A stretch of 64,000 nt of DNA. It comes from Streptomyces sp. MRC013 (lineage in GTDB: Bacteria > Actinomycetota > Actinomycetes > Streptomycetales > Streptomycetaceae). The position numbers and the translations under genes were made by a program. The notes under the pieces are model-generated. The model had not been told where the DNA came from and did not search any database. It saw only the letters and a list, made by a program, of their open reading frames with translations. Location: the NCBI RefSeq assembly GCF_023614235.1, contig NZ_CP094264.1:1426001-1490000 (forward strand), read 5' to 3'. Positions 17,021 to 25,867 of this stretch are shown here, one piece after another. Every line of letters begins with the position of its first letter. Within the stretch, counting starts at the first letter, position 1.

Positions 17021-17338
17021 GCAGAAGGGCTGTTGACCCTTTATCTCGAACGTATGGACCGGGATCCACCCCATAGAAGTACGGCTGTGACCTAGCCGAC
17101 ACCGAGGAATCAAAAAAAACTTTCTGGAAGGGGTTGTATCCGTCGTCGAGGTTTGCGAGTCTCTTCCTGGCGATCGGGACGGCCCGCAGAACCGGCCTCC
17201 ACTGAGAGCCAGAACCCCTCCTCGAATCCAGGACCACACCAGTCCGTCTGGCAGTCGGCCCTTCACTTGCGGGGGGATTCGTGAAAGCGTTCACATTCAC
17301 AAGCAACTTGCATGCAACACCAAGGAGAGGTAGCAGCC
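17021..17338 (+). other. 318-bp leader and promoter region of wblE
   Basis: No gene. It is unusually AT-rich for this genome, with an A8 run at 17112-17119. A GTGAA-AGCG-TTCAC inverted repeat lies near 17280-17295 and the perfect palindrome TTGCATGCAA near 17307-17317. A strong AAGGAGAGG ribosome-binding site precedes the ATG. A GGAAT hexamer just before the A-run resembles a SigR -35 element, but no GTT lies at the expected 18-19 base distance. Confidence 0.55.
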
Positions 17339-17596
17339 ATGGACTGGCGTCACAACGCCGTTTGTCGTGAGGAAGACCCCGAGCTGTTCTTCCCCATCGG
17401 CAACACCGGTCCTGCGCTGCTGCAGATCGAGGAAGCCAAGGCCGTCTGCCGTCGCTGCCCCGTGATGGAGCAGTGCCTGCAGTGGGCGCTCGAGTCCGGC
17501 CAGGACTCCGGTGTCTGGGGCGGCCTCAGCGAGGACGAGCGTCGTGCGATGAAGCGCCGCGCCGCCCGTAACCGGGCGCGGAACGCCAGCGCCTGA
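17339..17596 (+). CDS. wblE: WhiB-family iron-sulphur regulator WblE
   Basis: 85 aa. The four Fe-S ligands are Cys9, Cys37, Cys40 and Cys46 (CREEDPELFF; AVCRRCPVMEQC). The GVWGG turn is at 58-62, followed by a basic DNA-binding tail (RRAMKRRAARNRARN). Length and sequence match WblE, the short WhiB-like protein conserved across actinomycetes (WhiB1 group). It binds an oxygen- and NO-sensitive 4Fe-4S cluster and partners the housekeeping sigma factor (family knowledge). ATG at 17339 with a canonical ribosome-binding site. Monocistronic; a perfect terminator follows. Confidence 0.95.
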   Translation: MDWRHNAVCREEDPELFFPIGNTGPALLQIEEAKAVCRRCPVMEQCLQWALESGQDSGVWGGLSEDERRAMKRRAARNRARNASA

Positions 17597-17650
17597 GCAC
17601 CGTCATCGCGCCTCCCGAGTAGCAGCGCGCAGCAGTAACCCACAGCGTTC

Positions 17651-17684
17651 GAGCCCCGGACCGCACGGATGCGGTCCGGGGCTC
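17651..17684. terminator. Perfect 15-bp hairpin between wblE and the histidine kinase gene
   Basis: Positions 17651-17665 pair exactly with 17670-17684 around a 4-base loop. It lies between the convergent ends of wblE (17596) and the histidine kinase gene (17722), so it probably terminates both. Confidence 0.85.
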
Positions 17685-17721
17685 GCTGTCGTCCGCACCC
17701 CCTCCGGCCGGCCGGAGGGGG

Positions 17722-19177
17722 CTACTTCTGCGCGCGGACCGGGACGTCCAGCACCACCCGCGTCCCCCGGCCGGGGGCCGGGCGCATGGTGAACCGGCCG
17801 CCCAACTCCCCCTCCACCAGGGTCCGTACGATCTGCAGCCCCAGGTTGCCCGCGCGCTGCGGGTCGAAGCCCTCCGGCAGCCCCCGGCCGTCGTCCCGGA
17901 CGGTGATCAGCAGCCGACCGTCGCCGCGGACCGCCGTGACCTCGACCGTGCCCTGCTCGGCCGGGGCGAAGGCGTGCTCCAGGGCGTTCTGCAGGACCTC
18001 GGTGAGCACCATGGACAGGGGGGGTGGCGACCTCCGCGTCGAGGATGCCGAAACGTCCGTTGCGCCGGCAGGCGACCTTTCCCGGTGAGATCTCCGCCAC
18101 CATCGAGATGACCCGGTCCGCGATGTCGTCGAATTCGACGCGCTCGTCCAGGTTCTGCGACAGGGTCTCGTGGACGATGGCGATCGAGCCGACCCGGCGC
18201 ACCGCCTCGTCCAGCGCCTCCCGGCCCCGGTCGGAGTCCATCCGGCGGGCCTGGAGGCGCAGCAGCGCGGCGACCGTCTGGAGGTTGTTCTTCACCCGGT
18301 GGTGGATCTCCCGGATGGTGGCGTCCTTGGTGATCAGCTCGCGCTCCCGGCGGCGCAGTTCCGTCACGTCGCGGAGGAGGACGAGCGAGCCGATGCGGGT
18401 GCCCTTCGGCTTGAGGGGGATCGCGCGGAGCTGGATGACGCCGCCGTTGCCCTCGACCTCCGTCTCGCGCGGGGCGTAGCCGCTGGCCAGTTTGACGAGC
18501 GCCTCGTCGACCGGGCCGCGGGAGGGCGCCAGTTCGGCGGTGATCTGACCGAGGTGCTGGCCGACCAGGTCGGCGGCGAGGCCGAGGCGGTGGTAGGCGG
18601 AGAGCGCGTTCGGCGAGGCGTACTGGACGACGCCCTCGGCGTCGAGCCGGATCAGGCCGTCGCCGGCGCGCGGCGAGGCGTCCATGTCGACCTGCTGCTC
18701 GGGGAAGGGGAAGGCCCCGGCTGCGATCATCTGGGCCAGGTCGGAGGCGGACTGGAGGTAGGTCAGCTCCAGCCGGGAGGGCGTGCGGACCGTGAGCAGG
18801 TTGGTGTTGCGGGCGATCACGCCGAGGACGCGGCCCTCCCGCCGCACCGGGATCGACTCGACCCGTACGGGGACCTCCTCACGCCACTCCGGGTCGCCCT
18901 CGCGCACGATGCGGCCCTCGTCGAGGGCGGCGTCGAGCAGCGGGCGGCGGCCCCGGGGGATGAGGCGGCCCACCATGTCGTCCTGGTAGGAGGTGGGTCC
19001 GGTGTTGGGGCGCATCTGCGCGACGGAGACGTAGCGGGCGCCGTCGCGGGTGGGGACCCACAGCACGAGGTCGGCGAAGGACAGGTCGGAGAGCAGCTGC
19101 CACTCCGAGACCAGCAGGTGGAGCCACTCGAGGTCGGACTCCCCGAGGGCGGTGTGCTGGCGTACGAGGTCGTTCAT
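17722..19177 (-). CDS. PAS/GAF sensor histidine kinase (HisKA_2 type), frameshifted
   Basis: About 484 aa after correction. An N-terminal GAF-like sensor (about 20-155) is followed by a PAS domain (about 172-285) and the HisKA_2 dimerisation/phosphorylation box EIHHRVKNNLQTVAALLRLQ (290-309). A HATPase follows with N-box LTEVLQNALEHAF, DDGRGLPEGF and NLGLQIVRTLVEGELGG. The break is at the G7 run 18018-18024. Removing one G joins the two parts as VATPLSMVLTEVLQNALEHA. No membrane segments, so a cytoplasmic sensor. No response regulator is adjacent. It is minus strand, ends at the shared terminator, and is divergent from nagB. Confidence 0.85.
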
Positions 19178-19627
19178 GGAGGGCACGTCTGCGAGCGTAC
19201 TCGCGCGGTCGAACCTGGTGCTTTGCCGGTCCGTGGGGGAGGATGGAGCGGCAGCCCCTCCTCCGTCGCCGGGCGTGCGGACCGGTCCGACGAGGACGGG
19301 TGAAGACCTCCGCCCTCCCCGCACGGGGGGCGGACCGAGGCTCCGGCGCTCCCCGCCCCGGCCGCGCCGAGCCTCACCCGCGGCCGCGGGACCGCACACC
19401 CCGGCCGTCGCGGCCCCGGGTTGCGGTGCCGGACGGGTCGAGGGTCCCGTCGCGGCGCCGCGGCCCGTGGGCGCGTCCGGACCCGGGGCGGGCCCCGGCC
19501 GGTCCCCGCGCTCCCCCGCCGCGATCAGCCCGGGCGGAGTCTGGGAAGGCGGGCCCCGCTCCGGTAAATTGGTCTATACCTCCCTCCGTGCGCCCCTCCC
19601 TCCCTCCTCCCAGATCGGCAGGCCAGC
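19178..19627. other. 450-bp divergent region between the histidine kinase gene and nagB
   Basis: No gene is supportable; frames here are Arg/Pro/Ala-rich shadows. The right end carries the DasR site (19568-19583) and a pyrimidine-rich stretch before the nagB GTG. Nothing recognisable lies between 19200 and 19560 apart from GC-rich short inverted repeats. Confidence 0.5.
19568..19583 (+). promoter_or_regulatory. DasR-responsive element (dre) upstream of nagB
   Basis: ATTGGTCTATACCTCC fits the DasR consensus (centre TGGTCTAGACCA) with GGTCTA-t-ACC in the middle. It lies 45-60 bases before the nagB start, where S. coelicolor nagB also carries a dre. The dasR gene is 2.7 kb downstream in this window. 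DasR repression here would be lifted by glucosamine-6-phosphate (literature). Confidence 0.75.
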
Positions 19628-20413
19628 GTGGAAGTCGTCATCGTCCGAGACGCCGAGGCAGGCGGCGAACTCGTCGCCGAGGCGGTCGCGGACCTCCTGC
19701 GGCGCAAGCCCGACGCCCTGCTCGGCGTGGCCACCGGCTCGACGCCGCTGCCCGTCTACGCCGCCCTGGCGGCCAGGGTCCGCTCCGGCTCGGTGGACGT
19801 CTCGCGCCTCCGGATCGCCCAGCTCGACGAGTACGTCGGACTGCCCACCGGACACCCCGGGTCGTACCGTTCCACGGTGCTGCGCCAGGTCGTGGAGCCG
19901 CTGGGTCTGGACCCGGAGGCGTTCATGGGCCCGGACGGCGGCGCCGAGGACGTGCGGGCGGCGTGCGAGGCGTACGACAGGGCGCTCGCCGAGGCGGGCG
20001 GCGTGGACCTCCAGATCCTCGGCATCGGCACGGACGGGCACATCGGCTTCAACGAGCCCTGCTCGTCGCTGGCCTCCCGCACCCGCGTCAAGACGCTCAC
20101 CGAGCAGACCCGGGCCGACAACGCCCGGTTCTTCGGGGGCGACGTCGAGCAGGTGCCGCACCACGTCGTCACGCAGGGCGTCGGCACCATCCTGGAAGCC
20201 CGCCACCTGGTCCTCCTCGCCACCGGGGAGAGGAAGGCCGAGGCGGTCGCACGGGCCGTGGAGGGCCCGGTCGCCGCGTCCGTCCCGGCGTCCGCGCTCC
20301 AGCTGCACCCGCATGCGACGGTCGTCGCCGACGAGGCGGCCGCCTCCCGGCTGGAGCTCGCCGCCTACTTCCGCCGCGCCTACGCCCACAAGCCCGCCTG
20401 GCAGGGACTGTAG
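19628..20413 (+). CDS. nagB: Glucosamine-6-phosphate deaminase
   Basis: 261 aa. It converts glucosamine-6-phosphate to fructose-6-phosphate and ammonia, feeding aminosugars into glycolysis. Substrate-phosphate loop VATGSTPLPVYAAL is at 34-47, catalytic Asp in QLDEYVGL (65-72), and the active-site loop LGIGTDGHIGFNEP carries the catalytic His. Length is standard. GTG at 19628 with a DasR site just upstream. Convergent with the GH3 gene, 56 bases from its end. Confidence 0.95.
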   Translation: MEVVIVRDAEAGGELVAEAVADLLRRKPDALLGVATGSTPLPVYAALAARVRSGSVDVSRLRIAQLDEYVGLPTGHPGSYRSTVLRQVVEPLGLDPEAFMGPDGGAEDVRAACEAYDRALAEAGGVDLQILGIGTDGHIGFNEPCSSLASRTRVKTLTEQTRADNARFFGGDVEQVPHHVVTQGVGTILEARHLVLLATGERKAEAVARAVEGPVAASVPASALQLHPHATVVADEAAASRLELAAYFRRAYAHKPAWQGL

Positions 20414-20469
20414 GACGCACCCGCGCCGCGCCCGGGAGGGCCCGTCCGGCGCCCGCCCGGCCGGGTGCG

Positions 20470-21993
20470 CTACGCGCCGGCGACGACCTCCGCCGCCGCG
20501 ATCCCGCAGACCCGCGCCGCCCCGTGCGTCGCGATGTGCAGGGCCCCGCGCGGCGGGGCGTGGTCGAGGCCCATCTCCACGACGACCGTGTCGGGGCGGG
20601 CGGCGAGCAGCCCGTCCAGCGCCTCCGCCATCCACGGGTGGCGGTGCGCGTCGCGCACGACGGCCACGACGCGACGCCCCCCGGCCTCCCGCAGCACGTC
20701 CCCGGCGGCGGCGTCCGGGCCGTGGGTCCCGGTCCGCGTCCCCGGCAGCAGCCGCTCCAGTTCGGCGCCGACGCCCCACGGGGTCGCACCGCCCACCGCG
20801 GTGTTGGAGCCGGGGACGAAGGACGCCACGTACGGGGCCGGGCGCGGCGGTGCGTACGGCTCCTTCCCGGGCGTCACGCGCAGCGCGCGGCGCGCCGCCG
20901 CCAGACCGATGCCGGGGCCGGGCGCGGTCCCCTCCTGCACCGCCGCGCCCGGCCCCGAGCCGGCCCCCCCGGCCCGGTGCGCCCGGGTCCAGGACGCGAG
21001 GGCGCGCACCCGCGCCGCCGCGTCGGCCAGCCGCTCCTCGGGCAGTTCACCGGTTCGTACCGCTTCCACCAGCGCGTCGCGCAGGCCCAGTACGGTCCTC
21101 TCGTCCGCCGGGTCGCCGCCGACGCAGACGGCGTCGGCGCCCGCCGCGATCGCGAGGACGGAGCCGCGCTCGATGCCGTACGCCGACGCGACGGCCCGCA
21201 TCTGCATGCCGTCGGTGACGATCAGCCCCTCGTGGCCCAGTTCCCGGCGCAGCAGTCCGGTGAGGATCCGCGGACTGAGGGTGGCGGGGCGGTCGGGGTC
21301 GAGCGCGGGCAGCAGGATATGCGCGCTCATCACCGATTTGGAACCCGCGGCGACGGCCGCCCGGAAAGGTGCCAGCTCACGGGCGTACAGTGTGTCCGGT
21401 TCCACATCGATACGGGGCAGCGCGAGGTGTGAGTCCACATTCGTGTCGCCGTGTCCGGGGAAGTGCTTGGCGCAGGCGGCCACGCCGGCGGACTGCACGC
21501 CCTCGACGTACGCGGCGGTGTGCCGGGAGACGAGTTCCGGGTCGGCGCCGAAGGACCGCACGCCGACGACCGGGTTGTCCGGGTCCGAGTTGACGTCGGC
21601 GCAGGGCGCCCAGTCCAGGTCCACCCCGCAGGCGGCGAGGCGGCGGCCCAGCTCGCGGGCGACGGCGCGGGTCAGGTCCGGGTCGTCGACGACGCCGAGC
21701 GCGAGGTTGCCGGGGAAGGAGGAGCCGGTGCGCGCCTCCAGCCGGGTGACGTCGCCGCCCTCCTCGTCGACCGCGACGAGGAGGTCCTCGCGCTCGGCGC
21801 GCAGCCGGGCGGTGAGGGCGGTCAGCTGCTCGGGCGCGGCGATGTTGCGGGCGAACAGGCCGACCGCGCCCAGCCCCTCGCCGACGCGCCGCAGCAGCCA
21901 GTCGGGCGGGGCGGTGCCGGTGAAGCCGGGCTGGAGGACGGTGAGGGCGTCGCGGGAGAGCGTGCCGGAGGCGCCGCGTGCGCGTGGGGCCAT
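20470..21993 (-). CDS. Family 3 glycoside hydrolase, beta-N-acetylglucosaminidase (NagZ/DasD type)
   Basis: 507 aa. The GH3 catalytic domain includes DEEGGDVTRLEARTG, the dyad-loop signature CAKHFPGHGDTNVDSHLALP (about 183-202) with the catalytic His/Asp pair, and the nucleophile Asp in LIVTDGMQMRAVA. A C-terminal alpha/beta domain of about 170 residues follows. There is no signal peptide, so the protein is intracellular and would release GlcNAc from chitobiose or muropeptide fragments. By position, divergent from dasR, it corresponds to dasD of S. coelicolor. However, the dasABC transporter genes that separate them there are missing. ATG at 21993. Confidence 0.88.
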   Translation of the reverse strand: MAPRARGASGTLSRDALTVLQPGFTGTAPPDWLLRRVGEGLGAVGLFARNIAAPEQLTALTARLRAEREDLLVAVDEEGGDVTRLEARTGSSFPGNLALGVVDDPDLTRAVARELGRRLAACGVDLDWAPCADVNSDPDNPVVGVRSFGADPELVSRHTAAYVEGVQSAGVAACAKHFPGHGDTNVDSHLALPRIDVEPDTLYARELAPFRAAVAAGSKSVMSAHILLPALDPDRPATLSPRILTGLLRRELGHEGLIVTDGMQMRAVASAYGIERGSVLAIAAGADAVCVGGDPADERTVLGLRDALVEAVRTGELPEERLADAAARVRALASWTRAHRAGGAGSGPGAAVQEGTAPGPGIGLAAARRALRVTPGKEPYAPPRPAPYVASFVPGSNTAVGGATPWGVGAELERLLPGTRTGTHGPDAAAGDVLREAGGRRVVAVVRDAHRHPWMAEALDGLLAARPDTVVVEMGLDHAPPRGALHIATHGAARVCGIAAAEVVAGA

Positions 21994-22313
21994 GGGACCG
22001 GCCGTCCTTTCACCGCGCCGGCCGCGGGTCCCGCGGCCGGCGCCGGAGGAGGGGGAGGGATCGGGACGGCCATCATGCCCGCGCCGCCGCCCCCCGTGGA
22101 GCCCCGCGGCGGGCGGCGGGCGCCCGGCCGGGACCGAGACCGGGTCCGGCCCGGGTTTCCGGGAGTGCCGGGGGTGTATAAGAGGAGCTGTCGCGTCCGC
22201 CACCGGTCCCACACCCGAGCAGGGACGACGACCCGGGACCGGTCCGTGCCACCATGTGGGCCGCGGCGGACGGGGAGCCGACGGCGGCGGCACAGGAGTC
22301 GGAGAGGCGGGCC
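21994..22313. other. 320-bp divergent region between the GH3 gene and dasR
   Basis: No coding evidence. A TATAAG hexamer near 22178-22183 may be the -10 of dasR. I found no match to the DasR consensus here. In S. coelicolor the corresponding interval holds dasA-dasB-dasC with a dre in front of dasA; all of that is absent. Confidence 0.5.
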
Positions 22314-23099
22314 ATGGCCACGGACGGTGGCGGTACGGACACCACGGGCGGACTCCCGTCCGGGAACGGGGCGGCGGACCGCACGGCTCGCGTGCCGAAG
22401 TACTACCGGCTCAAGCGCCACCTGCTGGAGATGACCGAGACGCTGCCCCCCGGCACCCCCGTGCCGCCGGAGCGCGCCCTCGCCGCCGAGTTCGACACCT
22501 CCCGCACCACCGTGCGCCAGGCGCTCCAGGAGCTGGTCGTCGAGGGCCGCCTGGAGCGGATCCAGGGCAAGGGCACGTTCGTGGCGAAGCCCAAGGTCTC
22601 GCAGGTGCTGCGGCTCACCTCGTACACCGAGGACATGCGGGCCCAGGGCCTGGAGCCGGCCTCCCGGTTGCTGGACGTCGGGTACGTCGCCGCCGACGGC
22701 GCCCTCGCGGAGCTGCTCGGCACCGGGCCCGGCGGGCGGGTGCTGCGCGTCGAGCGGCTCCGCCTCGCCAGCGGGGAGCCGATGGCCATCGAGACGACGC
22801 ACCTGTCGGCCGAGCGCTTCCCGGCGCTGCGGCGCTCCCTGGCGAAGTACGGCTCCCTCTACACGGCCCTCTCCGAGGTGTACGGCGTGCGGCCGGCCGA
22901 GGCCGAGGAGACCATCGAGACCTCCCTGGCCACCCCGCGCGAGGCCGGGCTGCTCGGTACGGACGTGGGCCTGCCCATGCTGATGCTCTCCCGCCACTCG
23001 GTCGACGAGCACGGCGCCCCCGTGGAGTGGGTCCGGTCGGTCTACCGGGGCGACCGCTACAAGTTCGTGGCACGCCTCAGGCGGCCCGCCGGGGGCTAG
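22314..23099 (+). CDS. dasR: GntR/HutC-family regulator DasR
   Basis: 261 aa. Its winged-helix GntR domain at about 25-90 contains [35 protein letters not shown] and [15 protein letters not shown]. The UTRA/HutC effector domain contains [20 protein letters not shown] and ends [17 protein letters not shown]. It matches DasR of S. coelicolor closely from memory. DasR represses chitin and aminosugar genes, development and antibiotic clusters, and is released by glucosamine-6-phosphate (literature). ATG at 22314 chosen by length relative to the 254-residue homologue. The nagB operator in this window is an expected target. Confidence 0.92.
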   Translation: MATDGGGTDTTGGLPSGNGAADRTARVPKYYRLKRHLLEMTETLPPGTPVPPERALAAEFDTSRTTVRQALQELVVEGRLERIQGKGTFVAKPKVSQVLRLTSYTEDMRAQGLEPASRLLDVGYVAADGALAELLGTGPGGRVLRVERLRLASGEPMAIETTHLSAERFPALRRSLAKYGSLYTALSEVYGVRPAEAEETIETSLATPREAGLLGTDVGLPMLMLSRHSVDEHGAPVEWVRSVYRGDRYKFVARLRRPAGG

Positions 23100-23279
23100 C
23101 GCCGCCGGGGGCGGAGGGCCGGCCCGGCGCCGGGGCGCCGTGGTCCCGGCGGCCCCTTCCGTTCACGGGGGTCACAGCGGTGGCCGCAGTCACACTGTTA
23201 TCCGGCAACGGGTTCCCCGCGGCCGGGCCGTCCCCTAGATTCACCGCATCCACGGTTGATCACGAGGGGACGGTTCGTC

Positions 23280-23543
23280 ATGTCCGAGGCGGTACGAGGG
23301 AAACAACCGGTCGTCACTCCCGTACGGGTGGTGATCGCGCTCTGCCTGGTCGCCCCGTTCGTCGCGATGCTCTGGGTGGGGTCCTACGCCCGGACGGAGC
23401 CCGTGCTCATCGGGGTCCCGTTCTTCTACTGGTACCAGATGCTGTGGGTCCTCCTGTCGACCGCGCTGACGATGGTGGCCTACAAGCTGTGGCACCGCGA
23501 CCAGCGGGCCCGCTCCTCCCGGGACGGGGGTGCGGGGCGGTGA
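23280..23543 (+). CDS. DUF3311 small membrane protein, symporter partner
   Basis: 87 aa with two predicted membrane helices (about 14-34 and 47-68) and short charged ends. The pattern PVRVVIALCLVAPFVAMLW, then PVLIGVPFFYWYQMLWVLLS is the DUF3311 signature. These proteins are regularly encoded directly before a sodium:solute symporter and are assumed to be a small subunit of it. The ATG at 23280 has a GAGGGGACGG ribosome-binding region. The stop overlaps the symporter GTG by 4 bases. Confidence 0.85.
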   Translation: MSEAVRGKQPVVTPVRVVIALCLVAPFVAMLWVGSYARTEPVLIGVPFFYWYQMLWVLLSTALTMVAYKLWHRDQRARSSRDGGAGR

Positions 23544-25162
23544 AGGACGGTGTCAACGGCGTCGCGCTCGCCGTCTTCGTCTTCTTCTTCCTGCTCGTCA
23601 CGGTCCTCGGCTTCGCGGCCGCCCGCTGGCGCAGGGCCGAGAACGAGAACAGCCTGGACGAGTGGGGCCTGGGCGGGCGCTCGTTCGGCACGTGGATCAC
23701 CTGGTTCCTGCTCGGCGGCGACCTGTACACGGCGTACACCTTCGTCGCCGTCCCCGCGGCGGTCTACGCGGCGGGCGCGGCCGGCTTCTTCGCCGTGCCG
23801 TACACGATCCTCGTCTACCCGCTGATCTTCGTCTTCCTGCCCCGCCTGTGGTCGGTGTCGCACCGGCACGGGTACGTCACCACCTCCGACTTCGTGCGCG
23901 GCCGGTTCGGCTCCAGGGGCCTGTCGCTGGCGGTCGCCGTCACCGGCATCCTCGCCACCATGCCGTACATCGCGCTCCAGCTGGTCGGCATCCAGGCCGT
24001 GCTGGACGTGATGGGCGTCGGCGGCGGCGCGTCGACCCACTGGTTCGTCAAGGACCTGCCGCTGCTCATCGCCTTCGGCGTGCTCGCGGCGTACACCTAC
24101 TCCTCCGGGCTGCGCGCCCCCGCGCTGATCGCCTTCGTCAAGGACGCGCTGATCTACCTGGTCATCGTGGTCGCCATCGTCTACATCCCGATCAGACTGG
24201 GCGGCTTCGACGCGGTCTTCAGCGCGGCGGGCGACGCGTTCGCCCAGGTCAACCCGGTCACCGACAAGCCGCGCGGGGCGCTCGTACCCGGTGAGGCGGG
24301 CCAGTGGACGTACGCCACGCTGGCGCTCGGCTCGGCGCTGGCGCTCTTCATGTACCCGCACTCGATCACGGCGACCCTGTCGTCCGGCAGCCGCGACGTG
24401 ATCCGCCGCAACACGACGATCCTGCCGCTGTACTCGCTGATGCTGGGTCTGCTGGCGCTGCTCGGGTTCATGGCGATCGCCGCCGGCATCACGGTGCAGA
24501 ACGGCCAGCTGGCCATCCCCCAGCTGTTCGAGGACATGTTCCCGGACTGGTTCGCGGGCGTGGCCTTCGCCGCGATCGGCATCGGCGCGCTCGTCCCGGC
24601 CGCCATCATGTCCATCGCCGCGGCGAACCTGTTCACCCGCAACGTCTACCGGGACTTCCTGAAGCCGGACGCCACCCCGGAGCAGGAGACCAAGGTGTCC
24701 AAGCTCGTGTCGCTGCTGGTGAAGGTGGGGGCGCTCGTCTTCGTCCTGACGATGGACAAGACGGTCGCCATCAACTTCCAGCTCCTGGGCGGCATCTGGA
24801 TCCTGCAGACCTTCCCGGCGCTGGTCGGCGGCCTGTTCACCCGCTGGTTCCACCGCTGGGCGCTGCTCGGCGGCTGGGCGGTCGGCATGGTGTACGGCAC
24901 GTGGACCGCGTACAACGTGGCGGGTCCGACGCAGAAGCACTTCGGCGGCTCGGCGGCGGAGATCCCGGGCATCGGCGAGATCGGCTACGTCGGGCTCACC
25001 GCGTTCGTACTGAACCTGCTGGTCACGGTCGTCCTCACCGTCGTGCTGCGGACGGTCGGGGCGCCGGAGGGCGTCGACGAGACGGCGGCGTCCGACTACA
25101 CCGCCGACACCGGCGACCCGGGCGTCACCCCCGAGCTGCCGAAGGTCGGAACGGGCCACTGA
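23540..25162 (+). CDS. Sodium:solute symporter, monocarboxylate (MctP/MctC-like) type
   Basis: 540 aa with about 13 membrane segments. Family marks of the SSS superfamily are visible: SLDEWGLGGRSFGTWITWFL near residue 35, SGLRAPALIAFVKDALIYLV near 190-210, and the sodium-site region IGALVPAAIMSIAAANLFTR near 350-370. The pairing with a DUF3311 gene is typical of monocarboxylate (acetate, pyruvate, propionate) and related uptake systems; the exact substrate is inferred only. GTG start inside the partner's stop codon. A perfect terminator follows at 25179. Confidence 0.88.
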   Translation: MKDGVNGVALAVFVFFFLLVTVLGFAAARWRRAENENSLDEWGLGGRSFGTWITWFLLGGDLYTAYTFVAVPAAVYAAGAAGFFAVPYTILVYPLIFVFLPRLWSVSHRHGYVTTSDFVRGRFGSRGLSLAVAVTGILATMPYIALQLVGIQAVLDVMGVGGGASTHWFVKDLPLLIAFGVLAAYTYSSGLRAPALIAFVKDALIYLVIVVAIVYIPIRLGGFDAVFSAAGDAFAQVNPVTDKPRGALVPGEAGQWTYATLALGSALALFMYPHSITATLSSGSRDVIRRNTTILPLYSLMLGLLALLGFMAIAAGITVQNGQLAIPQLFEDMFPDWFAGVAFAAIGIGALVPAAIMSIAAANLFTRNVYRDFLKPDATPEQETKVSKLVSLLVKVGALVFVLTMDKTVAINFQLLGGIWILQTFPALVGGLFTRWFHRWALLGGWAVGMVYGTWTAYNVAGPTQKHFGGSAAEIPGIGEIGYVGLTAFVLNLLVTVVLTVVLRTVGAPEGVDETAASDYTADTGDPGVTPELPKVGTGH

Positions 25163-25178
25163 GGCGGGCCGCCCGGAC

Positions 25179-25218
25179 CGCGGAGGGTCCCCGCACCCCG
25201 GTGCGGGGACCCTCCGCG
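25179..25218 (+). terminator. Perfect 18-bp hairpin after the symporter
   Basis: The arms 25179-25196 and 25201-25218 are exact reverse complements with a 4-base loop, starting 16 bases after the symporter stop codon. The next gene starts at 25238, just beyond it. Confidence 0.85.
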
Positions 25219-25237
25219 CGTGCGTGAGGATGGGCGG

Positions 25238-25849
25238 ATGAGACGCCGCCCCGCCCCGCAGCTCCTCGTCCTCGCCCTGCCGCTGCTCCTCAGCGCCTGC
25301 GGCACGTCCGCCGCCGGGGCGCGGACACCCGACCGGGCCGTCCTGGAAGCCCGCGCCGCCGCCCTGCGGACCCGGCCCGAGCACGTGTACGTCACGCGGG
25401 CCGACGGCTTCGACCTGGCCGAGCAGTCCGTGGGCGTCCTCGGCGACGACGGGTTCTCCGCCTCGTACGTCGCGGAGGGCGGCCGCACGATCACCCTCTC
25501 CGTCGAGCGCGGCGGCGTGGACGCGGCGGGCTGCGCCCGGACGGCCGCGGGTGCGGGCGGCGCCCCCGGGGGCACGCCCTGCGAGAGGGACGGCGCCGGC
25601 TGGTACCTGGCCGCGGAGCACGGCCACGCGTACCTGCGCTTCGAGAACGGGCTGCGCATCCGGGTCGGCGCCGACCGCGCCGTGGACCGCGGCACCCTGC
25701 GGGGCGCCGCCGAACGCGCCCGCCGCGCTTCGGACGAGGAGCTGGACGCCGTCCTGCCCGACCTCGCCCCCGGCCGGCCCGTCGACCGCGGCGACCTGCC
25801 TCCCGAGAGCGACGGCGCCCCGCGGAACGACGTGGGAACGAGCGGCTGA
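25238..25849 (+). CDS. Lipoprotein, conserved hypothetical
   Basis: 203 aa. Signal peptide MRRRPAPQLLVLALPLLLSA ends in lipobox LLSAC with Cys21. The mature part has a possible disulphide pair (AGCARTAAG and GTPCERDG) and beta-type segments such as HVYVTRADGFD and GWYLAAEHGHAYLRF. No enzyme motif. The ATG at 25238 gives the proper short n-region; an upstream GTG at 25220 would add six unneeded residues. Separated from the symporter by a terminator. Function unknown. Confidence 0.7.
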   Translation: MRRRPAPQLLVLALPLLLSACGTSAAGARTPDRAVLEARAAALRTRPEHVYVTRADGFDLAEQSVGVLGDDGFSASYVAEGGRTITLSVERGGVDAAGCARTAAGAGGAPGGTPCERDGAGWYLAAEHGHAYLRFENGLRIRVGADRAVDRGTLRGAAERARRASDEELDAVLPDLAPGRPVDRGDLPPESDGAPRNDVGTSG

Positions 25850-25867
25850 TCGGGCACACTGAGGGCC

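Noticed and set aside
17112..17135. SigR-type promoter (GGAAT) in front of wblE
   Set aside because: The nearest GTT is about 22 bases from GGAAT, too far for the 18-19 base spacing, so I did not annotate it as a promoter.
20465..25162. 1565-codon plus-strand frame spanning nagZ, dasR and the symporter
   Set aside because: Only its last 540 codons (from 23540) encode a real protein. The rest reads antisense or out of frame through dasR and the GH3 gene.
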